Positions 13,181 through 24,944 of a stretch of 64,000 nucleotides of DNA are shown here, in pieces. The position numbers and the translations under genes are program-made. This DNA is from Saccoglossus kowalevskii. Taxonomy: Eukaryota; Hemichordata; Enteropneusta; Harrimaniidae. The notes below the pieces were generated by a model that was not told where the DNA came from, did not search any database, and saw only the letters and a program-made list of their open reading frames with translations. Location: NCBI RefSeq assembly GCF_000003605.2, contig NW_003157454.1:48160-112159 (forward strand), read 5' to 3'. Numbering within the stretch: position 1 is the stretch's first letter; every line of letters starts with the position of its first letter.

Positions 13181-13710
13181 GAGCGAGGCATTGGTATATG
13201 TTGCACTAATGGGTATCCAGTATTCAGAGCTAGGCATTGATATAGGGTACACTAATGGGTATCCAGTATTCAGAGCTAGGCATTGGTATAGGGTACACTA
13301 ACGGGTATCCAGTAATCAGAGCTAGGCATTGGTATAGGGTACACTAATGGGTCTCCAGTATTCAGAGCTAGGCATTGGTATAGGTTGCACTAATGGGTAT
13401 CCAGTATTCAGAGCTAGGCATTGGTATAGGTTGCACTAATGGGTATCCAGTATTCAGAGCGAGGCATTGGTATATGTTGCACTAATGGGTATCCAGTATT
13501 CAGAGCTAGGCATTGATATAGGGTACACTAATGGGTATCCAGTATTCAGAGCTAGGCATTGGTATAGGGTACACTAATGGGTATCCAGTAATCAGAGCTA
13601 GGCATTGGTATAGGGTACACTAATGGGTATCCAGTATTCAGAGCTAGGCATTGGTATAGGTTGCACTAATGGGTATCCAGTATTCAGAGCAAGGCATTGG
13701 TATAGGGTAC
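13181..13710 (+). repeat. 276-bp (6-unit) tandem duplication
   Basis: Copy 1 (13181-13456) and copy 2 (13457 to about 13710) are offset by exactly 276 bp. Both begin with AGCGAGGC and share GGTATATGTTGC, GCATTGATATAGGG and CCAGTAATCAGAGC. Differences seen are TAACGG against TAATGG and GGTCTCC against GGTATCC. The first is the CpG-to-TpG type of change. Confidence 0.85.
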
Positions 13711-16700
13711 ACTAATGGGTATCCAGTATTCAGAGCAATGCATTGGTATAGGGTACACTAATGGGTATCCAGTATTCAGAGCTAGGCATTGGTATAGGTT
13801 GCACTAATGGGTATCCAGTATTCAGAGCAAGGCATTGGTATAGGGTACACTAATGGGTATCCAGTATTCAGAGCTAGGCATTGGTATAGGGTACACTAAT
13901 GGGTATCCAGTATTCAGAGCTAGGAATTGGTATAGGTTCCACTAATGGGTATCCAGTATTCAGAGCTAGGCATTGGTATAGGTTGCACTAATGGGTATCC
14001 AGTATTCAGAGCTAAACATTGGTATAGGGTAAACTAATGGGTATCCAGTATTCAAAGCTAGGCATAGGTATAGGTTGCACTAATGGGTATCCAGTATTCA
14101 GGGCTAGGAATTGGTATAGGTTGCACTAATTGGTATCCACTATTCAGAGTTAAGCATTGGTTTAGGTTGCATTAATGGGTATCCAGTATTCAGAGTTAGG
14201 CATTGGTATAGGTTGCACTCATGGGTATCCAGTATTCAGAGTTAGGCATTGGTTTAGGTTGCATTAATGGGTATCCAATATTCAGAGTTAGGCTTGGTTT
14301 AGGTTGCACTAATGGGTATCCAGTATTCAGAGCTAGGCATTGGTATAGGTTGCACTAATGGGTATCCATTATTCAGAGCTAGGAATTGGTATAGGGTACA
14401 CTAATGGGTATCCAGTATTCAGAGCTAGGCATTGGTTTAGCTTACACTAATGGGTATCTAGTATTCAAAGCTAGATATTGGTATAGGTTGCACTAATGGG
14501 TACCCAGTATTCAGAGCTAGGCATTGGTTTAGGTTGCACTAATGGGTATCCAGTATTCAGAGTTAGGCATTGGTATAGGTTGCACTAATGGGTATCCAAT
14601 ATTCAGAGCTAGGCATTGGTATAGGTTGCACTAATTGGTATCCTCTATTCAGAGCTAGGCATTGGTTTAGGTTGCACTAATGGGTATCCAGTATTCAGAG
14701 CTAGGCATTGGTATAGGTTGCACTAATGGGTATCCACTATTCAGAGCTAGGCATTGGTTTAGGTTGCACTAATGGGTATCCAGTATTCAGAGCTAGGCAT
14801 TGGTATAGGTTGCACTAACGGGTATCCAGTATTCAGAGCTAGGCATTGGTAAAGGTTGCACTAATGGGTATCCAGTATTCCGAGCTAGGCATTGGTATAG
14901 GGTATACTAATAGGTATCCAGTATTCAGAGCTAGGCATTGGTTTAGGTTGCACTAATGGGTATTCAGTATTCTGAGCTAGGCATTGGTATAAGTTGCACT
15001 AATGGGTACCCAGTATTCAGAGCTAGGCATTGGTTTAGGTTGCACTAATCGGTATCCAGTATTCAGAGTTAGGCATTGGTATAGGTTGCACTAATGGGTA
15101 TCCAGTATTCAGAGCGAGGCATTGGTATAGGTTGCACTAATTGGTATCCAGAATTCAGAGCTAGGCATTGGTACAGGTTGCACTAATGGGTATCCAGTAT
15201 CCAGAGCTAGGCATCGGTATAGGTTGCACTAATGGGTATCCAGTATTCAGAGCTAGGCATTAGTTTAGGGTACACTAATGGGTATCCAGTATTCAGAGCG
15301 AAGCATTGGTATAGGTTGCACTAATGAGTATCCAGTATTCAGAGCTAGGCATTGGTATAGGTTCTACTAATGGGTATCCAGTATTCAGAGCTAGGCATTG
15401 GTATAGGTTGCACTAATGGGTCTCCAGTATTCAGAGCTAGGCATTGGTATATGGTAAACTAATGGGTATCCAGTATTCAAAGCTAGGCATTGGTATAGGT
15501 TGCACTAATGGGTATCCAGTATTCAGGGCTAGACATTGGTATAGGTTGCACTAATGGGTATCCAGTATTCAGAGCTAGGCATTGGTATAGGGAAAACTAA
15601 TGGGTATCCAGTATTCAGAGCTAGGCATTGGTATTGGGTGCACTAATGGGTATCCAGTATTCAGAGCAAGACATTGGTATAGGGTACACTAATGGGTATC
15701 CAGTATTGAGAGCAATGCATTGGCATAGGTTGCACTAATGGGTATCCAGTATTCAGAGCTAGGCATTGGTTTAGGTTGCACTAATGGGTATCCAGTATTC
15801 AGAGCAATGCATTGGTATAGGGTACACTAATGGGTATCCCGTATTCAGAGCTAAGCATTGGTATAGGGTACACTAATGGGTATCCAGTATTCAGAGCTAG
15901 GCATTGGTATAGGGTACACTAATGGGTATCCAGTATTCAGAGCTAGGCATTGGTATAGGTTGCACTAATGGGTATCCAGTATTCAGAGCTAGGCATTGGT
16001 ATAGGGTACACTAATGGGTATCCAGTATTCAGAGCTAGGCATTGGTATAGGTTGCACTAATGGGTATCCAGTAGTCAGAGCTAGGCATTGGTATAGGTTG
16101 CACTAATTGGTATCCACTATTCAGAGCTAAGCATTGGTTTAGGTTGCACTAATGGGTATCCAGTATTCAGAGCTAGGCATTGGTATAGGTTGCACTAATG
16201 GGTATCCAGTATTCAGAGCTAGGCATTGGTTTAGGTAGCACTAATGGGTATCCACTATTCAGAGCTAGGCATTGGTTTAGGTTGCACTAATGGGTATCCA
16301 GTATTCAGAGCTAGGCATTGGTATAGGTTGCACTAATGGGTATCCAGTATTCAGAGCTAGGCATTGGTTTAGCTTGCACTAATGGGTATCCAGTATTCAA
16401 AGCTAGATATTGGTATAGGTTGCACTAATGGGTATCCCAGTATTCAGAGCTAGGCATTGGTATAGGTTGCACTAATGGGTATCCAGTATTCAGAGCTAGG
16501 CATTGGTATAGGGTGCACTAATGGGTATCCAGTATTCAGAGCAAGGCAGTGGTATTGGGTACACTAATGGGTATCCAGTATTGAGAGCAATGCATTGGCA
16601 TAGGTTGCACTAATGGGTATCCAGTATTCAGAGCTAGGCATTGGTATAGGTTGCACTAATGGGTATCCAGTATTCAGAGCTAGGCATTGGTATAGGGTAC

Positions 16701-17509
16701 ACTAATGGGTATCCAGTATTCAGAGCTAAGCATTGGTATAGGGTACACTAATGGGTATCCAGTATTCAGAGCTAGGCATTGGTATAGGGTACACTAATGG
16801 GTATCCAGTATTCAGAGCTAGGCATTGGTATAGGTTGCACTAATGGGTATCCAGTATTCAGAGCTAGGCATTGGTATAGGGTACACTAATGGGTATCCAG
16901 TATTCAGAGCTAGGCATTGGTATAGGTTGCACTAATGGGTATCCAGTATTCAGAGCTAGGCATTGGTATAGGTTGCACTAATTGGTATCCACTATTCAGA
17001 GCTAAGCATTGGTTTAGGTTGCACTAATGGGTATCCAGTATTCAGAGCTAGGCATTGGTATAGGTTGCACTAAGGGGTATCCAGTATTCAGAGCTAGGCA
17101 TTGGTTTAGGTTGCACTAATGGGTATCCAATATTCAGAGCTAGGCATTGCTTTAGGTTGCACTAATGGGTATCCAGTATTCAGAGCTAGGCATTGGTATA
17201 GGTTGCACTAATGGGTATCCAGTATTCAGAGCTAGGAATTGGTATAGGGTACACTAATGGGTATCCAGTATTCAGAGCTAGGCATTGGTTTAGGTTGCAC
17301 TAATGGGAACCCAGTATTCAGAGTTAGGCATTGGTATATGTTGCACTAATGGGTATCCAGTATTCAGAGCAAGGCATTGGTATAGGTTGCACTAATGGGT
17401 ATCCAGTATTCAGAGCAATGCATTGGTATAGGTTGCACTAATGGGTATCCAGTATTCAGAGCTAGGTATTGGTATAGGTTGCACTAATGGGTATCCAGTA
17501 TTCAGAGCA

Positions 17510-18365
17510 ATGCATTGGTATAGGGTGCACTGATGGCATCCATTATTCAGAGTTAGGCATTGGTATAGGTTGCACTAATGGGTATCTATTATTCAGAGCT
17601 AGGCATTGGTTTAGGGTACACTAATGGGTATCCAGTATTAAGAGCAATGCATTGGTATAGGTTGCACTAATGGGTATCCATTATTCAGAGCTAGGCATTG
17701 GTTTAGGGTACACTAATGGGTATCCAGTGTTCAGAGCAATGCGTTGGTATAGGTTGCACTAATGGGTATCCAGTATTCAGAGCTAGGCATTGGTTTAGGG
17801 TACACTAATGGGTATCCAGTATTCAGAGCAATGCATTGGTATATGTTGCACTAATGGGTATCCAGTATTCAGAGCAATGCATTGGTATAGGTTGCACTAA
17901 TGGGTATCCAGTATTCAGAGCTAGGCATTGGTATAGGGTACACTAATGGGTATCCCGTATTCAGAGCAATGCATTGGTATATGTTGCACTAATGGGTATC
18001 CAGTATTCAGAGCTAGGCATTGGTTTAGGGTACACTAATGGGTATCCAGTATTCAGAGCAATGCATTGGTATAGGTTGCACTTATGGGTATCCAGTATTC
18101 AGAGCTAGGCATTGGTATAGGGTACACTAATGGGTATTCAGTATTCAGAGCTAGGCATTGGTATAGGTTGCACTAATGGGTATCCAGTATTCAGAGCTAG
18201 GCATTGGTTTAGGGTACACTAATGGGTATCCAGTATTCAGAGCAATGCATTGGTATATGTTGCACTAATGGGTATCCAGTATTCAGAGCTAGGCATTGGT
18301 TTAGGGTACACTAATAGGTATCCAGTATTCAGAGCAATACATTGGTATAGGTTGCACTTATGGGT
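17510..18365 (+). repeat. 92-bp dimer domain with GTTTAGGG/CAATGC alternation
   Basis: Nearly every second unit carries CAATGCATTGG and the unit between carries GGTTTAGGGTACAC or GGTATAGGGTACAC. The domain opens with a GCACTGATGG short unit and CCATTATT, GAGTTAGG and TCTATTATT variants, as in the other copies of this domain. TATATGTTGC variants at about 17842, 17982 and 18252 suggest local re-duplication inside the domain. Confidence 0.7.
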
Positions 18366-18543
18366 ATCCAGTATTCAGAGGTAGGTATTGGTATAGGGAA
18401 AACTAATGGGTATCCAGTATTCAGAGCTAGGCATTGGTTTTGGTTGCACTAATGGGTATCCAGTATTCAACGCTAGGCATTGGTATAGGTTGCACTAATG
18501 GGTATCCAGTATTTAGAGCTAGGCATTGGTATAGGTTGCACTA

Positions 18544-18980
18544 ATGGGTATCCAGTATTTAGAGCTAGGCATTGGTATAGGTTGCACTAATGGGTATCCA
18601 GTATTCAGAGCTAGGCATTGGTATAGGGTAAACTAATGGGTATCCAGTATTCAGAGCTAGGCATTGGCTTAGGTTGCACTAATGGGTATCCAGTATTCAG
18701 AGCAAGGCATTGGTATAGGTTGCACTAATGGGTATCCAGTATTCAGAACAATGCATTGGTATATGTTGCACTAATGGGTATCCAGTATTCAGAGCTAGGC
18801 ATTGGTATAGGTTGCACTAATGGGTATCCAGTATTCAGAGCAATGCATTGGTATAGGGTGCACTGATGGTATCCATTATTCAGAGTTAGGCATTGGTATA
18901 GGTTGCACTAATGGGTATCTATTATTCAGAGCTAGGCATTGGTTTAGGGTACACTAATGGGTATCCAGTATTAAGAGCAA
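18544..18980 (+). repeat. Higher-order block with partner 10,304 bp downstream (28848-29284)
   Basis: The block runs GGGTAAAC, GGCTTAGG, GCAAGG, CAGAACAATGC, TATATGTTGC, GGGTGCACTGATGG, CCATTATT, GAGTTAGG, TCTATTATT, TTAAGAGCAATG. The same rare variants occur in order at 28848-29284, with GGCTTAGG at 18666 and 28970, a separation of exactly 224 units. The downstream copy then lacks two units (92 bp) present here, between the AAGAGCAATG and GCAATGCGTTGG units. Confidence 0.82.
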
Positions 18981-19200
18981 TGAATTGGTATAGGTTGCAC
19001 TAATGGGTATCCATTATTCAGAGCTAGGCATTGGTTTAGAGTACACTAATGGGTATCCAGTATTCAGAGCAATGCGTTGGTATAGGTTGCACTAATGGGT
19101 ATCCAGTATTCAGAGCTAGGCATTGGTTTAGGGTACACTAATGGGTATCCAGTATTCAGAGCAATGCATTGGTATAGGGTGCACTAATGGGTATCCATTA

Positions 19201-19260
19201 TTCAGACTTAGGCATTGGTATACATGTAGGTTGCATAATGGGTATCCAGTATCAGAGCTA
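19201..19260 (+). repeat. Unit with a TACATGTA insertion, copy 1, with adjacent short units
   Basis: GGTATACATGTAGG replaces GGTATAGG, adding six bases and creating the 8-bp palindrome TACATGTA. The preceding CAGACTTAGG is also unusual. The following units are short (TTGCATAATGG, GTATCAGAGC). The same CAGACTTAGG plus TACATGTA combination recurs near 21280-21303, so the insertion was copied with its block. Confidence 0.85.
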
Positions 19261-20042
19261 GGCATTGGTATAGGTTGCACTAATGGGTATCCAGTATTCA
19301 GAGCAATGCATTGGTATAGGTTGCACTAATGGGTATCCAGTATTCAGAGCAATGCATTGGTATAGGTTGCATTAATGGGTATCCAGTATTCAGAGCTAGG
19401 CATTGGTATAGGTTGCACTAATGGGTATCCAGTATTCAGAGCAATGCATTGGTATAGGGTGCACTAATGGGTATCCATTATTCAGAGTTAGGCATTGGTA
19501 TAGGTTGCATTAATGGGTATCCAGTATTCAGAGCTAGGCATTGGTATAGGTTGCACTAATGTGTATTCAGTATTCAGAGCAATGCATTGGTATAGGTTGC
19601 ACTAATGGGTATCCAGTATTCAGAGCAATGCATTGGCATAGGTTGCACTATTGGGTGTCCAGTATTCAGAGCAATGCATTGGCATAGGTTGCACTAATGG
19701 GTATCCAGTATTCAGAGCTAGGCATTGGTATAGGTTGCACTAATGGGTATCCAGTATTCAGAGCAATGCATTGGTATAGGGTGCACTAATGGGTATCCAG
19801 TATTCAGAGCGAGGCATTGGTATAGGTTGCACTAATGGGTATCCATTATTCAGTGCTAGGCATTGGTTTAGGGTACATTAATGGGTATCCAGTATTCAGA
19901 GCAATGCATTGGTATAGGTTGCACTAATGGGTATCCAGTATTCAGAGCTAGGCATTGGTATAGGTTGCACTAATGGGTATCCAGTATTCAGAGCAAGGCA
20001 TTGGTTTAGGTTGCACTAATGGGTATCCAGTATTCAGAGCTA

Positions 20043-20880
20043 GGCATTCGTTTAGGGTACACTGATGCGTATCCAGTATTCAGAGCTAGGCATTGATATA
20101 GGTTGCACTAATAAGTATCCAGTATTTAGAGCAATGCATTGGTACAGGGTGCACTAATGGGTATCCAGTATTCAGAGCTAGGCATTGTTATAGGTTGCAC
20201 TAATGGGTATCAAGTATTCAGAGCGAGGCATTGGTATAGGTTGCACTAATGGGTATCCAGTATTCAGAGCTAGTCATTGGTATAGGGTACACTAATGGGT
20301 ATCCAGTATTCAGAGCTAGGCATTGGTATAGTTTGCACTAATGGGTATCCAGTATTCAGAGCTAGGCATTGGTATAGGTTGCACTAATGGGTATCCAGTA
20401 TTCAGAGCTAGGCATTAGTTTAGGTTACACTAATGGGTATCCAGTAATCAGAGCGAGGCATTGGTATAGGTTGCACTAATGAGTATCCAGTATTCAGAGC
20501 TAGGCATTGGTATAGGTTGCACTAATGGGTATCCAGTATTCAGAGCTAGGCATTAGTTTAGGTTACACTAATAGGTATCCAGTATTCAGAGCGAGGCATT
20601 GGTTTAGGTTGCACTAATGGGTATCCAGTATTCAGAGCTAGGCATTCGTTTAGGGTACACTGATGGGTATCCAGTATTCAGAGCTAGGCATTGATATAGG
20701 TTGCACTAATAAGTATCCAGTATTTAGAGCAATGCATTGGTACAGGGTGCACTAATGGGTATCCAGTATTCAGAGCTAGGCATTGTTATAGGTTGCACTA
20801 ATGGGTATCCAGTATTCAGAGCGAGGCATTGGTATAGGTTGCACTAATGGGTATCCAGTATTCAGAGCTAGTCATTGGTA
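20043..20880 (+). repeat. 598-bp (13-unit) segmental duplication
   Basis: GGCATTCGTTTAGGG begins copy 1 at 20043 and copy 2 at 20641. ATAAGTATCC recurs at 20111 and 20709, the same 598-bp offset. Shared markers are ACTGATG, GCATTGATATAGG, AATAAGTATCC, TATTTAGAGC, GGTACAGGGTGC, GCATTGTTATAGG, AGCGAGG and AGCTAGTCATTGG. The copies part after about 20290 and 20888, where one continues with TATAGTTTGC and the other with GGGTAAAC. A related block is at 45290-45670. Confidence 0.85.
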
Positions 20881-21280
20881 TAGGGTACACTAATGGGTAT
20901 CCAGTATTCAGAGCTAGGCATTGGTATAGGGTAAACTAATGGGTATCCAGTATTCAAAGCTACGCATTGGTATAGGTTGCACTAATGGGTATCCAGTATT
21001 CTGGGCTAGGCATCGGTATAGGTTGCACTAATGAGTATCCAGTATTCAGAGCGAGGCATTGGTATAGGGTGCACTAATGGGTATCCAGTATTCAGAGCTA
21101 GGCATTGGTATAGGTTGCACTAATGGGTATTCAGTATTCAGAGCAATGCATTGGTATAGGTTGCACTAATGGGTATCCAGTATTCAGAGCTAGGCATTGG
21201 TATAGGTTGCACTAATGGGTATCCAGTATTCAGAGCAATGCATTGGTATAGGGTGCACTAATGGGTATCCATTATTCAGA

Positions 21281-21305
21281 CTTAGGCATTGGCATACATG
21301 TAGGT
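21281..21305 (+). repeat. Unit with a TACATGTA insertion, copy 2
   Basis: CAGACTTAGGCATTGG is followed by CATACATGTAGG, the same six-base expansion as near 19221, about 2,074 bp upstream (45 units plus four bases explained by short units in copy 1). Two independent identical insertions are unlikely, so this marks a shared origin of the two flanking blocks. Confidence 0.8.
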
Positions 21306-22086
21306 TGCACTAATGGGTATCCAGTATTCAGAGCTAGGCATTGGTATAGGTTGCACTAATGGGTATCCAGTATTCAGAGCTAGGCATTGTTATAGGTTGC
21401 ACTAATGGGTATCCAGTATTCAGAGCTAGGCATTGGTATAGGGTACACTAATGGGTATCCAGTATTCAGAGCTGGGCATTGGTATAGGGTACACTGATGG
21501 GTATAAAGTATTCAGCGCTAGGCATTGGTATAGGGTACACTAATGGGTATCCAGTATTCAGAGCTAGGCATTGGTATAGGTTGCACTAATGGGTATCCAG
21601 TTTTCAGAGCTAGGCATTGGTATAGGTTGCACTAATGGGTATCCAGTATTCAGAGCTAGGCATTGGTATAGGGTACACTAATGGGTATCCAGTATTCTGA
21701 GCTAGGCATTGGTATAGGTTGCACTAATGGTATCCAGTATTCAGAGCGAGGCATTGGTATAGGTTGCACTAATGGGTATCCAGTATTCAGAGCTAGGCAT
21801 TGATATAGGGTACACTAATGGGTATCCAGTATTCAGAGCTAGGCATTGGTATAGGGTACACTAATGGGTATCCAGTATTCAGAGCTAGGCATTGGTATAG
21901 GGTACACTAATGGGTATCCAGTATTCAGAGCTAGGCATTGGTATAGGGTACACTAATGGGTATCCAGTATTCAGAGCTAGGCATTGGTATAGGTTACACT
22001 AATGGGTATCCAGTATTCAGAGCTAGGCATTGGTATAGTTGCACTAATGGTATCCAGTATTCAGAGCTAGGCATTAGTTTAAGGTA

Positions 22087-23500
22087 CACTAATGGGTATC
22101 CAGTATTCAGAGCTAGGCATTGGTATAGGTTGCACTAATGGGTATCCAGTATTCAGAGCTAGGCATTGGTATAGGTTACACTAATGGGTATCCAGTATTC
22201 AGAGCTAGGCATTGGTATAGGTTGCACTAATGGGTATCCAGTATTCAGAGCTAGGCATTGGTATAGGTTGCACTAATTGGTATCCACTATTCAGAGCTAA
22301 GCATTGGTTTAGGTTGCACTAATGGGAATCCAGTATTCAGAGCTAGGCATTGGTATAGGGTACACTGATGGGTATCCAGTATTCAGAGCTCGGCATTGGT
22401 ATAGGTTGCACTGATGGGTATCCAGTATTCAGAGCATTGCAATGGTATGGGGTGCACTAATGGGTATCCATTATTCAGAGTTAGGCATTGGTAAAGGTTG
22501 CACTAATGGGTATCCATTATTCAGAGCTAGGCATTGGTTTAGGGTACACTAATGGGTATCCAGTATTAAGAGCAATGCATTGGTATAGGTTGCACTAATG
22601 GGTATCCATTATTCAGTGCTAGGCATTGGTTTAGGGTACACTAATGGGTATCCAGTATTCAGAGCAATGCATTGGTATAGGTTGCACTAATGGGTATCCA
22701 GTATTCAGAACTAGGCATTGGTTTAGGGTACACTAATGGGTATCCAGTATTCAGAACAATGCATTGGTATAGGTTGCACTAATGGGTATCCAGTATTCAG
22801 AGCTAGGCATTGGTATAGGTTGCACTAATGGGTATCCAGTATTCAGAGCTAGGCATTGGTATAGGTTACACTAATGGGTATCCAGTATTCAGAGCTAGGC
22901 ATTGGTATAGGTTGCACTAATGGGTATCCAGTATTCAGAGCTAGGCATTGGTATAGGTTGCACTAATTGGTATCCACTATTCAGAGCTAAGCATTGGTTT
23001 AGGTTGCACTAATGGGAATCCAGTATTCAGAGCTAGGCATTGGTATAGGGTACACTGATGGGTATCCAGTATTCAGAGCTCGGCATTGGTATAGGTTGCA
23101 CTGATGGGTATCCAGTATTCAGAGCATTGCAATCGTATGGAATGCACTAATGGGTATCCATTATTCAGAGTTAGGCATTGGTAAAGGTTGCACTAATGGG
23201 TATCCATTATTCAGAGCTAGGCATTGGTTTAGGGTACACTAATGGGTATCCAGTATTAAGAGCAATGCATTGGTATAGGTTGCACTAATGGGTATCCATT
23301 ATTCAGTGCTAGGCATTGGTTTAGGGTACACTAATGGGTATCCAGTATTCAGAGCAATGCATTGGTATAGGTTGCACTAATGGGTATCCAGTATTCAGAA
23401 CTAGGCATTGGTTTAGGGTACACTAATGGGTATCCAGTATTCAGAACAATGCATTGGTATAGGTTGCACTAATGGGTATCCAGTATTCAGAGCTAGGCAT
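22087..23500 (+). repeat. 690-bp (15-unit) tandem duplication
   Basis: The segment 22141-22830 is followed immediately by its copy at 22831-23500, offset exactly 690 bp; similarity can be followed from about 22087. Shared rare units include GGTTACAC, AATTGG with CCACTATT and GCTAAGC, GGGAATCC, GGTACACTGATGG, GAGCTCGGC, AGAGCATTGCAAT, GGTAAAGG, TTAAGAGC, ATTCAGTGC, CAGAACTAGG and CAGAACAATGC. The only differences I see are a small cluster in one unit: GCAATGGTATGGGGTGC in copy 1 against GCAATCGTATGGAATGC in copy 2. This is one of the youngest duplications in the window. Confidence 0.92.
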
Positions 23501-24300
23501 TGGTTTAGGTTGCACTAATGGGTATCTAGTATTCAGAGCAATGCATTGGTATATGCTGCACTATTGGGTATCCAGTATTCAGAGCTAGGCAATGGTATAG
23601 GGTGCACTAATGGGTATCCAGCATTCAGAGCTAGGCATTGGTAAAGGTTGCACTAATGGGTATCCAATATTCAGAGCTAGGCATTGTTATAGGTTACACT
23701 AATGGGTATCCAGTATTCAGAGCTAGGCATTGGTATAGGGTACACTAATGGGTATCCAGTATTCAGAGCTAGGCATTGGTATAGGTTGCACTTATGGGTA
23801 TCCAGTATTCAGAGCTAGGCATTGGTTTAGGTTGCACTAATGGTATCCAGTATTCAGAGCGAGGCATTGGTATAGGTTGCACTAATGGGTATCCAGTATT
23901 CAGAGCAAGGCATTGGTATAGGGTACACTGATGGGTATAAAGTATTCAGAGCTAGGCATTGGTATAGTGTACACTAATGGGTATCCAGTATTCAGAGCTA
24001 GGCATTGGTATAGGGTACACTAATGGGTATCCAGTATTCAGAGCTAGGCATTGGTATAGGTTGCACTAATGGGTATCCTGTTTTCAGAGCTAGGCATTGG
24101 TATAGGTTGCACTAATTGGTATCCAGTATTCAGAGCTGGGCATTGGTATAGGGTACACTAATGGGTATCCAGTATTCAGAGCTAGGCATTGGTATAGGTT
24201 GCACTAATGGGTATCAAGTATTCAGAGCTAGGCATTGGTTTAGGTTGCACTAATGGGTATCCAGTATTCAGAGCGAGGCATTGGTATAGGTTGCACTAAT

Positions 24301-24944
24301 GGGTATCCAGTATTCAGAGCTAGGCATTGGTATAGGGTACACTAATGGGTATCCAGTATTCAGAGCTAGGCATTGGTATAGGGTACACTAACGGGTATCC
24401 AGTATTCAGAGCTAGGCATTGGTATAGGGTACACTAATGGGTATCCAGTATTCAGAGTTAGGCATTGGTATAGGTTGCACTAATGGGTATCCAATATTCA
24501 GAGCTAGGCATTGGTATAGGGTACACTAATGGGTATCCAGTATTCAGAGCTAGGCATTGGTATAGATTGCAGAAATGGGTATCCAGTATTCAGAACTAGG
24601 CATTGGTATAGGTTGCACTAATGGGTATCCAGTATTCAGAGCTAGGCATTGGTATAGGGTACACTAATGGGTATCCAGTATTCAGAGCTAGGCATTGGTA
24701 TAGGGTACACTAACGGGTATCCAGTCTTCAGAGCTAGGCATTGGTATAGGGTACACTAATGGGTATCCAGTATTCAGAGTTAGGCATTGGTATAGGTTGC
24801 ACTAATGGGTATCCAGTATTCAGAGCTAGGCATTGGTATAGGGTACACTAATGGGTATCCAGTATTCAGAGCTAGGCATTGGTATAGATTGCAGAAATGG
24901 GTATCCAGTATTCAGAGCTAGGCATTGGTATAGGTTGCACTAAT
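24301..24944 (+). repeat. 322-bp (7-unit) tandem duplication
   Basis: Copy 1 (24301-24622) and copy 2 (24623-24944) share GGGTACACTAACGG, GAGTTAGG and the otherwise rare ATTGCAGAAATGG (24566 and 24888, offset 322). A third ATTGCAGAAATGG lies 782 bp (17 units) further, at 25670, following the same TAACGG and GAGTTAGG units. Seen differences include CCAATATT against CCAGTATT and CAGTATTC against CAGTCTTC. Confidence 0.87.

Noticed and set aside
19141-19329. Open frame of 62 codons on + strand
   Set aside because: It arises from the six-base TACATGTA insertion and adjacent short units; satellite sequence only.
21956-22138. Open frame of 60 codons on + strand
   Set aside because: It depends on the one-base losses TATAGTTGC and AATGGTATCC near 22035-22052; satellite only.
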